A stretch of 5,790 bases of DNA from Fischerella sp. (lineage in GTDB: Bacteria; Cyanobacteriota; Cyanobacteriia; Cyanobacteriales; Nostocaceae): the NCBI GenBank assembly GCA_026419705.1, contig JANZYY010000354.1:1-5790 (forward strand), written 5' to 3'. This document shows, piece after piece, positions 1 through 4,529 of the stretch. The translations under genes and the position numbers were made by a program. Position 1 is the first letter of the stretch, and each line of letters begins with the position of its first letter. Below the pieces are notes generated by a model that saw only the letters and a list, made by a program, of their open reading frames with translations, did no database searches and was not told where the DNA came from.

Positions 1-28
1 TGGGCTCGGAGATGTGTATAAGAGACAG
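1..28 (+). other. Nextera sequencing adapter remnant (not genomic)
   Basis: Bases 10-28 are the 19-bp Tn5 mosaic end (AGATGTGTATAAGAGACAG). Bases 1-9 (TGGGCTCGG) are the adjoining part of the Illumina Nextera read-2 adapter. Library preparation left it at the contig end; it is not a native transposon end. Genomic sequence starts at 29, inside the PadR gene, so that gene's truncation is an assembly edge and not a biological disruption. Confidence 0.97.
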
Positions 29-281
29 GTGCTATCCATTCTTTTAACTGCTGTTTTCCCAATTCTGTGACGCTATAGAGCTTTTTATCTGGACGTCCTT
101 CTTGCGAAATTATTTCGGAAGTTATCCAACCTTGAGTTTCCAACTTGGACAATTCACGGTAAATCTGCTGGTGGGTGGCCTGCCAAAAAAAGCCAACAGA
201 GCCGTCAAATTGCTTGGCTAAGTCATAGCCACTACAAGGACGACCGATCAGAGAAGCCAGGATTGCATGTGCTAAAGCCAT
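29..281 (-). CDS. PadR-family transcriptional regulator, C-terminus missing
   Basis: Reading from the ATG at 281 towards 29 gives 84 codons without a stop, starting MALAHAILASLIGRPCSGYD and continuing through QATHQQIYRELSKLETQGW and GRPDKKLYSVTELGK. This is the typical PadR winged-helix DNA-binding domain: helix 1 with 'AILASL', 'SGYDL', the recognition helix around 'HQQIYRELSKLE', and the wing 'GRPDKKLYSVTELG'. Family members are usually about 170-190 aa, with a C-terminal helical dimerisation domain (Vir_act_alpha_C type). Here that part is lost at the adapter junction. PadR proteins generally repress divergent or adjacent genes and often themselves. The gene diverges from the two-TM protein gene at 413, so control of the 413-1229 operon is the natural inference. 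No good Shine-Dalgarno precedes the ATG. Confidence 0.9.
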
Positions 282-412
282 AAGAATGTTTTATTTTTAT
301 TATGCAACTTTTTGAATATACTTATCTCCATAAGCAACTAATTGTATATTAAAATAATTGCATATAAAGCTGGGTGCGATCGTCACACACTGCGCTATCC
401 GGAGTTTTCACC
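282..412. promoter_or_regulatory. Divergent promoter/operator region between PadR and the two-TM gene
   Basis: This AT-rich 131-bp spacer separates the divergent starts and must carry promoters for both directions. It holds a near-identical direct repeat, AATTGTATAT (340-349) and AATTGCATAT (356-365), with starts 16 bp apart. Degenerate copies lie at 330-339 (ATAAGCAACT) and, in inverted sense, 300-309 (TTATGCAACT). An inverted pair AATATAC (315-321) / GTATATT (344-350) is also present. Such repeats in the control region beside a PadR gene are plausible operator sites. A weak plus-strand -35/-10 pair (TTGTAT 342-347, TATAAA 363-368, 15-bp spacing) is possible but not convincing. Confidence 0.45.
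401..404 (+). promoter_or_regulatory. Ribosome binding site setting the start of the two-TM gene
   Basis: GGAG lies 8 bases before the ATG at 413. The same frame is open back to a GTG at 374, but that codon has no Shine-Dalgarno at useful distance and would add 13 residues unlike the family's N-terminus. The ATG at 413 is therefore preferred. Confidence 0.7.
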
Positions 413-802
413 ATGTCTAAGTTATACAGCAACGAAGAAGTCCGGCAAATCCTACACCGGGCCTCAATACTCAAGCAGGATGGTTATGTCTCGCGAGAGG
501 AACTTTTAGAAATTGCAGCAGAGGTTGGTGTTTCCGCAGAAACCCTACAACAAGCAGAGCAAGCATGCTTAAACCAACGGGATGCGATGCAAAAACAAGC
601 CGTTCTTATGTCTCGTCGCCGTTTTGGATTCAAGTTGCACCTGATTCCTTATGTTTTTGTGAGCCTATTTCTAGTGCTGTTAAATCTATCAACGACACCC
701 CGCTATTTCTGGAGCGTTTATCCAATTCTTGGTTGGGGTTTAGGTGTAACAATACATGGAGCCTGCGTTTACCGGAGCTGGAACACAACGGCAACCCCAT
801 AG
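413..802 (+). CDS. Small 2TM-domain membrane protein
   Basis: 129 aa starting MSKLYSNEEVRQIL. Residues 5-50 form a soluble helical segment (YSNEEVRQIL, then 'DGYVSREELLEIAAEVGVS'), similar in style to short helix-turn segments found before 2TM domains. A basic stretch (SRRRFGFK, 67-74) is followed by two hydrophobic helices at about 75-93 and 99-120, separated by a short 'TTPRYF' loop. The order F-x-x-HL-x-x-Y, N, W, YP-x-x-GWG-x-x-x-x-x-H matches the 2TM domain family (PF13239). It is probably a small inner-membrane protein with both ends in the cytoplasm; its biochemical role is not known. It is the first gene after the divergent PadR regulator. It is followed after 13 bp by the DUF3291-like gene, with which it should form an operon. 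Confidence 0.8.
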   Translation: MSKLYSNEEVRQILHRASILKQDGYVSREELLEIAAEVGVSAETLQQAEQACLNQRDAMQKQAVLMSRRRFGFKLHLIPYVFVSLFLVLLNLSTTPRYFWSVYPILGWGLGVTIHGACVYRSWNTTATP

Positions 803-815
803 AGGATACAACAAC

Positions 816-1229
816 ATGGTACTAATTTCTGTAACACGTTTACGTCTGCGTTCCTGGCGCTACCTGCCATCTTTTCTTTGGGAAAGTCTTTTAAGCGTGC
901 TGCAAGCGAAACGAGCCTCCGGTAATCTCAAAACTAGATTGGCACGAGATGCTAATTTAACTTTCTGGACACTAACCGCTTGGGAGAGTGAAGCCGCAAT
1001 GCGTGCATTCATGACCGCGGGTGCGCACCGTCGTGTAATACCGAAACTTTTGGAATGGTGCGATGAAGCTTCCGTTGTTCATTGGCACCAGGAAACTGCT
1101 GAACTTCCCGACTTGAGAGAAGCTCACCGAAGGATGGTAACAGAAGGAAGAATGTCGAAAGTTAATCACCCTTCGCCAGCACAGATGTCCAAACAAATCG
1201 CCGAGCCAAGCATTTATACCAATTCTTAA
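816..1229 (+). CDS. DUF3291-like protein (dimeric alpha-beta barrel type)
   Basis: 137 aa starting MVLISVTRLRLRSWRYLPSF. The start is the ATG at 816: GAGGA at 802-806 sits 9 bases upstream and overlaps the stop of the preceding gene. The frame is open further back, but only across sequence coding for the two-TM protein. Conserved-looking blocks are the N-terminal strand 'LISVTRLRLRSWRYLP', 'LARDANLTFWTLTAWESEAAM' (about 42-62), 'GAHRRVIPKLLEW' (69-81) and 'EASVVHW' (84-90). These resemble DUF3291 and antibiotic-biosynthesis-monooxygenase-like ferredoxin folds. No enzymatic activity can be assigned. The tail after about residue 100 is polar and low in structure. Tight spacing to the upstream gene implies translation from the same mRNA and, by inference, PadR control. 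Confidence 0.75.
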   Translation: MVLISVTRLRLRSWRYLPSFLWESLLSVLQAKRASGNLKTRLARDANLTFWTLTAWESEAAMRAFMTAGAHRRVIPKLLEWCDEASVVHWHQETAELPDLREAHRRMVTEGRMSKVNHPSPAQMSKQIAEPSIYTNS

Positions 1230-1234
1230 AAATA

Positions 1235-1276
1235 GAACTACACATAGTTCGTAGTGATTACTTAAGTACTCACTAC
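1235..1276. repeat. Two back-to-back hairpins after the DUF3291-like gene
   Basis: Hairpin 1 (1235-1250) has arms GAACTA/TAGTTC with a 4-base loop. Hairpin 2 (1251-1276) abuts it directly. It is a 26-bp palindrome with 12 of 13 pairs matching (only 1258/1269 fails), outer arms GTAGTGA/TCACTAC and a CTTAAG core. They start 5 bp after the stop at 1229. A transcription-ending or 3'-end-stabilising role for the PadR-linked operon is plausible, although no long T-run follows at once (TTTTT at 1299-1303 is 23 bp downstream). A symmetric protein-binding site is an alternative. Confidence 0.5.
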
Positions 1277-1338
1277 CAACCAAGAACATTTGTAGTCATT
1301 TTTGGGAGAAACGGTATTAGATGATTGGATGCGAATAT

Positions 1339-1359
1339 CTCAATGGAAAGTTGAGTTTT
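1339..1359 (+). terminator. Weak terminator-like stem with T-run
   Basis: Arms CTCAA (1339-1343) and TTGAG (1351-1355) with a 7-base loop are followed by TTTT (1356-1359). The stem is short and AT-rich, so this is at best a weak intrinsic terminator for plus-strand transcripts coming from 413-1229. Confidence 0.2.
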
Positions 1360-1390
1360 CGATCGCTATTAGCAATTCCTTCGTAGATCT

Positions 1391-1417
1391 AGGCACGGCA
1401 TTACCGTGCCCGTGCCT
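1391..1417. repeat. GC-rich dispersed-type palindrome in the convergent spacer
   Basis: GGCACGG (1392-1398), loop CATTA, CCGTGCC (1404-1410) form a perfect 7-bp GC-rich stem. The right arm is echoed immediately by CGTGCCT (1411-1417), which can pair instead with AGGCACG (1391-1397), giving two mutually exclusive stems. Palindromes built on GGCACGG-CCGTGCC are a frequent class of dispersed intergenic repeat in filamentous cyanobacteria (recalled, not searched). Lying 41 bp beyond the end of the minus-strand gene at 1458, it may help end or stabilise that transcript, but no T-tract is next to it. Confidence 0.6.
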
Positions 1418-1457
1418 TCCATTTTCATCACACAATCAAAGTTGGTAGGAATCTTGT

Positions 1458-2552
1458 TTATGGCAAGGCTGCTGCTGGACTTAAATTCAAGAGACTGAGC
1501 AAACGCTCGATGTCAAAATGTTCAGCCATCAAATTGCGAATGCATTGGACTTTAATCGGTTCGTGGACACGCACTTGACCAAAAGTCCGATCCACAATTT
1601 CCACGGTAGTGAGTGTATCCAAATCTACCGACAAAATCGGGATCTCCAGTTCTTCAGCGCGGCTCTTGATAAACTCAGGTGGTGGTAATTGTCCAGTTAG
1701 GATCAGACATTGGGTGGAAGTTTCCAAGGCTGCTTGCTGAATTTCGACGCGATCGCCCCCTGTCACTACTGCCATATTCCGACCTTTGCGAAAATATTTG
1801 ACAGCAGCGTTGACATTCATTGCCCCAATTGCCAAACTTTCTACCATCAAATCCAGGCGATCGCTGCGACAAAGCACCTCTGCTTTTAACTGATTTACTA
1901 ATTCGCGAACGCTGACACTGCGTAGCAAATCACTTTTTGGCAATGTTCCCAGCACGGCAATACCCTGCTGTTCTAAAAATTGACGGATAGTAGTGTTGAC
2001 AATTTGTATTTGTTCGGCAGAAACATCGTTGATGACAACACCAATTAAACGCGTTCCCAACCGCTGCTTGGCAGACAATAACGCCTCAACCGAAAGCAGC
2101 GAGCGATAGCGGCTTACTAGCAGCACATCAGCATCAACTAATTCAGCGACTTGCGGTAAGGACAAGTTAAACAAACTACCCTCTTCCAAATTACCCGGCC
2201 CCTCCAGCAGAACCAAATTACCAACTGTAGTTTGTAAATACTGCTGTGCAAGGGATTGCTGATAATCTGTTTTATCTTCACCGTGCAGGCGTTTTTGTAG
2301 TGTGGCTTCATTTAAAGCCACTATAGTGGGTACAAGACGATTCTCCACTAGGTTGAGACTGGCTGCAATAAACTGGACGTCTTCTTCTACTACATTTCCA
2401 CTAGACTCGTTCAAACACGTACCTAATGGTTTGCCATAGGCAATATCCAATCCTTTTTGCTGTAGCAGATGAGACAAACCTATTACCGTTGCAGATTTAC
2501 CGCTGTAAGCCTCCGTAGAACCAATTAGTAAATATTTAGCAGGTTTTGGCAC
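1458..2552 (-). CDS. P-loop/DRTGG protein ('phosphotransacetylase family'), no PTA catalytic domain
   Basis: 364 aa from a GTG start at 2552 (VPKPAKYLLIGSTEAYSGKS). The upstream in-frame TTG at 2573 is rejected because AGGAG (2564-2560 on the minus strand) lies 7 bases before the GTG, and the protein then begins close to its first strand. Residues 1-200 are a BioD/cobyrinate-synthase-like P-loop domain (AAA_26 type): the P-loop GSTEAYSGKS spans 11-20 with Lys19, and there is a switch-like 'LLEGPGN' near 115-121. Residues of about 213-320 look like a DRTGG domain (VVTGGDR, 262-268). Long bacterial phosphotransacetylases carry these two domains in front of a catalytic domain of roughly 320 aa. 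That domain is absent, so 'phosphate acetyltransferase' would be a mis-annotation. A nucleotide-dependent regulatory or sensory role is inferred. ebsA lies 340 bp upstream on the same strand. Confidence 0.85.
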   Translation of the reverse strand: MPKPAKYLLIGSTEAYSGKSATVIGLSHLLQQKGLDIAYGKPLGTCLNESSGNVVEEDVQFIAASLNLVENRLVPTIVALNEATLQKRLHGEDKTDYQQSLAQQYLQTTVGNLVLLEGPGNLEEGSLFNLSLPQVAELVDADVLLVSRYRSLLSVEALLSAKQRLGTRLIGVVINDVSAEQIQIVNTTIRQFLEQQGIAVLGTLPKSDLLRSVSVRELVNQLKAEVLCRSDRLDLMVESLAIGAMNVNAAVKYFRKGRNMAVVTGGDRVEIQQAALETSTQCLILTGQLPPPEFIKSRAEELEIPILSVDLDTLTTVEIVDRTFGQVRVHEPIKVQCIRNLMAEHFDIERLLSLLNLSPAAALP

Positions 2553-2559
2553 ACGTGCA

Positions 2560-2564
2560 CTCCT
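2560..2564 (-). promoter_or_regulatory. Shine-Dalgarno that decides a GTG start
   Basis: AGGAG on the minus strand lies 7 bases before the GTG at 2552. It falls inside the longer reading frame that begins with TTG at 2573, which argues that the longer version is not the real protein. Confidence 0.75.
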
Positions 2565-2810
2565 AATTTCCAAACGTCAGTACAATCTTATGCTTGGTGT
2601 TTCCTAATTTTAGGGCGAACCAATGCGATTGGATTGTTGCGGAAGACAGCTAAGTAGCTGTAGGAGTTTTTAGTGAGGCTAGGTGCAACGGGTAAGAGTC
2701 TACTCTGAAAACAAGACAGCTTGCTGATAGCAGAAAGCAGGAGGAATTAAAGATTTTTATCGGTCATGACCCACTAAGTAGGTCGGTGTTGAAAATTGTA
2801 GTTACGATCG

Positions 2811-2824
2811 GGCAGAAGGCAGAA
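2811..2824 (+). repeat. Tandem GGCAGAA heptamer (two copies)
   Basis: GGCAGAA occurs at 2811-2817 and again at 2818-2824, followed by purine-rich GGGAAGAGAG. A decayed relative, GCAGAAAGCAGGAGG, is at 2730-2744. This resembles the short tandemly repeated heptamers scattered between genes in heterocystous cyanobacteria. With only two perfect units it is a minimal example. Confidence 0.5.
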
Positions 2825-2892
2825 GGGAAGAGAGTTTCAGTGAAGTTTATTTTTCTTGACATAGTTAGGTTTTTTCCACCCACTTACTTAAA

Positions 2893-3267
2893 TTACTCAT
2901 CTATCCGCAGCAGCTTGCGATAAAAGGTCTGAGAAAAATCGGTGAGCCGATAGCGCTTATAATTCTCGATCATTTCAATCAAAAAATTTATGAACTCAAA
3001 GCTGGCCATCGTCACCTCATAACTTAACTCTGCATTACCTTCAAATTGAACTCGACAACGTGTTAAGTCTGAAGGCAGTATAGCAACATTCCACGTGGCG
3101 GCAAAAGGAATATTTTCACTACCTTCTATTTTGCGCTGTCCTTCTAAAGCGCCTTTATGGTAGAGACTAATGGCATAAGGTAAGAAATTGCGTTTGCTAC
3201 CCTGAATGTATGGTAAGTAGACATTTGCTTGCTGCTGAGTAGCCGGCTGGAGTTGTTCAAAAGACAT
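2893..3267 (-). CDS. ebsA: EbsA-like type IV pilus biogenesis protein
   Basis: 124 aa starting MSFEQLQPATQQQANVYLPY. The start is the ATG at 3267, with GAGGAG (3281-3276, minus strand) 8 bases upstream. There is no signal peptide or long hydrophobic segment, so a small cytoplasmic protein is expected. Recognisable blocks are 'YLPYIQGSKRNFLPYAISLY' (17-36), 'ATWNVAILPSDLTRCRVQF' (57-75) and a C-terminal helical part 'SFEFINFLIEMIENYKRYRLTDF' split about 89-111, then 'FYRKLLRIDE'. This pattern fits the conserved cyanobacterial EbsA family. In Synechococcus elongatus EbsA works with the pilus motor PilB and Hfq in type IV pilus assembly and in suppressing biofilm formation. Identification is from memory of the family, not a search. 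If wrong, this is a conserved cyanobacterial hypothetical protein. Confidence 0.62.
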   Translation of the reverse strand: MSFEQLQPATQQQANVYLPYIQGSKRNFLPYAISLYHKGALEGQRKIEGSENIPFAATWNVAILPSDLTRCRVQFEGNAELSYEVTMASFEFINFLIEMIENYKRYRLTDFSQTFYRKLLRIDE

Positions 3268-3270
3268 ACT

Positions 3271-3302
3271 TAGTACTCCTCTAGTACCTATCTAGTACCT
3301 AG
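3271..3302 (-). repeat. Three TAGTAC repeats at exact 11-bp spacing before ebsA
   Basis: On the plus strand TAGTACT begins at 3271, TAGTACC at 3282 and TAGTACC at 3293. The last two are part of an almost perfect 11-bp tandem repeat (CTAGTACCTA at 3281 and 3292). The ebsA Shine-Dalgarno lies between the first two units. An 11-bp period is about one helical turn, so the copies face the same side of DNA. They could be an operator, or act in the mRNA leader to control ebsA translation. Confidence 0.55.
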
Positions 3303-3554
3303 ACAATTAAGGATATTTAGTGGCTTTTCATAGTATTCCCAAAAATTATCTTTTAGATATGATTCAAAATACTTAGAGTGTGTCAGGTACTTAGCATGAG
3401 AAAATGTCCTAGATGGCAATAGCTGAGCGAGCAGCAATTTTGGTGCAGAAAACACCGAATTTGCTCTCAATACTTCCAAAACCATCAAACTATATAGCAA
3501 GCCTGTAGTAAGCTATTCAAAAGCTCTAAAACACTTGGAAAACCGTAATATTTT
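3302..3554. promoter_or_regulatory. Divergent spacer between ebsA and the radical SAM gene
   Basis: About 250 bp of AT-rich sequence lie between divergent genes. Apart from the candidate ebsA promoter I find no confident plus-strand promoter for the radical SAM gene. TTGCTC (3461-3466) has no good -10 at 16-18 bp. TTCCAA (3474-3479) can pair with TTGGAA (3535-3540) just before the radical SAM start, which might fold the leader. A minus-strand reading frame across 3288-3500 begins with TTG, has no ribosome site and is not called. Confidence 0.35.
3491..3520 (-). promoter_or_regulatory. Candidate sigma-70 promoter for ebsA
   Basis: On the minus strand TTGAAT (3520-3515) and TATATA (3496-3491) are separated by 18 bp. 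Transcription would start near 3484 and leave a leader of roughly 215 bases before the ebsA ATG, containing the three TAGTAC repeats. The match is reasonable for an AT-rich spacer but not decisive. Confidence 0.35.
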
Positions 3555-4529
3555 ATGGCTCCACTGGTTGCAAACTACTATTTGACCTACCGCTGTAATG
3601 CCCGCTGTCATTTTTGTAACATTTGGGCTTTAGAGCCTGGCAAAGAAGCTGATTTTCAGACAATTAAGCATAATTTGAAGGATTTACGCCGTCTGGGAGT
3701 TAAGTATGTAGACTTCACAGGTGGTGAACCCCTACTGCGACATGATGTGGGACAGATTTATTCTGAGGCAAAACGCCAAGGTTTTTATACCAGCATGACC
3801 ACAAATACAATTCTGTATCCACAGAAAGCAAAAGAAATTCAGGGGTTGGTAGACTTTTTGAATTTCTCCTTGGATGGAGCAGATGCAGAAACTCACGATC
3901 ATTCTCGGGGAGTGAAAATTTTTGACAATTTAGTCGAATCTGTAAAAATTGCTAAGTCACTGGGAGAATTCCCAGTACTTAACCATACCGTCACAGCTCA
4001 AAATTACGAGCGTATTGATGAAGTGGCTGAATTCGCTAAAAATTTGGGCGTGCGCGTCTGGCTCAACCCTGCTTTCACAGCCCACGAACACTATAACTCC
4101 AAGAAAAATCCTACCCCAGAAATGGTGGCAGCTATAGAAGCTGCCGCAAAGAAATACAAAAATGTCGGGTACAATAAGGCTGCACTTGCTTTTATCGAAG
4201 CTGGAGGCAATGATACTAAAAATCCCCGCTGTAAAGCGGTAGATGCAGTCATTGCAATTTCTCCCAACGACGAACTGTTGCTACCTTGTTACCACTTTGC
4301 CCAAACCGGAATTCCCATTCAGGGGCGACTCTACGAACTTTATCGCGAGTCGGAAGAAGTGGAAAAATACCGCCAATCTCAAGGTAAGCTAAAAGTGTGT
4401 GAAGGTTGCACGGTTTGGTGTTACCTAATACCCAGTTTCTTTATGGGTGTAGACAAATACTGGTTGTTGAATCAAGTAACCTATGCCAGCGAATTTCTGG
4501 CCCGAAAACGATTCTTACAAAGAGCTTGA
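3555..4529 (+). CDS. Radical SAM enzyme with C-terminal Fe-S (SPASM/twitch-like) cysteines
   Basis: 324 aa. Residues 14-21 (CNARCHFC) are the CxxxCxxC motif that binds the catalytic [4Fe-4S] cluster; Cys14, 18 and 21 are the ligands. 'TGGEPLL' (55-61) contains the SAM-binding GGEP, and 'LNFSLDGADAETHD' is a typical mid-barrel strand and loop. After the barrel come Cys226, Cys245 and a CxxCxxxC group (Cys282, 285, 289), an arrangement like SPASM/twitch domains that hold one or two auxiliary Fe-S clusters. The protein ends with an aromatic, partly hydrophobic tail (FFMGVDKYWLLNQV). Start: an in-frame TAA at 3546 rules out anything earlier than the ATG at 3555. No Shine-Dalgarno is visible, so initiation may be weak. 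The substrate is unknown. The 47-bp overlap with the downstream glycolipid glucosyltransferase suggests a lipid, glycan or envelope role, but peptide modification or another reaction is not excluded. Confidence 0.88.
   Translation: MAPLVANYYLTYRCNARCHFCNIWALEPGKEADFQTIKHNLKDLRRLGVKYVDFTGGEPLLRHDVGQIYSEAKRQGFYTSMTTNTILYPQKAKEIQGLVDFLNFSLDGADAETHDHSRGVKIFDNLVESVKIAKSLGEFPVLNHTVTAQNYERIDEVAEFAKNLGVRVWLNPAFTAHEHYNSKKNPTPEMVAAIEAAAKKYKNVGYNKAALAFIEAGGNDTKNPRCKAVDAVIAISPNDELLLPCYHFAQTGIPIQGRLYELYRESEEVEKYRQSQGKLKVCEGCTVWCYLIPSFFMGVDKYWLLNQVTYASEFLARKRFLQRA

Larger units (their letters stand above)
2553..2892. other. Non-coding spacer rich in small palindromes
   Basis: I find no supportable reading frame in these 340 bp between two minus-strand genes. 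Palindromes, left to right: CCTAA-TT-TTAGG (2603-2614); CCAAT-GCG-ATTGG (2620-2632); ACAGCTA-AG-TAGCTGT (2646-2661); AGAGT-CT-ACTCT (2695-2706); and a 17-bp one at 2768-2784 with a single mismatched pair (GACCCAC-TAA-GTAGGTC, flanks GACC/GGTC). Two of them share the core CTAAGTAG (2650-2657 and 2774-2781). The nonamer AAGACAGCT occurs directly at 2643-2651 and 2713-2721. The promoter of the P-loop/DRTGG gene should lie near 2560-2620 on the minus strand, but no clear -35/-10 pair stands out. Confidence 0.55.

Noticed and set aside
1..28. Native Tn5-like transposon end
   Set aside because: The sequence beyond the mosaic end is the commercial adapter, and no transposase or partner end is present.
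374..412. GTG start at 374 adding 13 residues to the two-TM protein
   Set aside because: No ribosome site at useful distance and the added residues look unlike a family N-terminus. GGAG at 401 points to the ATG at 413.
565..825. Plus-strand reading frame overlapping the two-TM gene
   Set aside because: It lies in another frame of a gene with clear family resemblance, and its product has no recognisable pattern.
972..1289. Minus-strand reading frame opposite the DUF3291-like gene
   Set aside because: Antisense shadow; it runs through the hairpin region and has no recognisable domain.
3271..3302. LexA-type SOS box before ebsA
   Set aside because: The AGTAC units are direct repeats 11 bp apart. 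The cyanobacterial LexA site needs an inverted RGTAC-N3-type arrangement, which is not formed here.
3288..3500. Possible 70-residue minus-strand protein just upstream of ebsA
   Set aside because: It starts at TTG (ATG only six codons in), has no Shine-Dalgarno, ends inside the TAGTAC repeats and resembles no family I know. It is more likely ebsA leader sequence.
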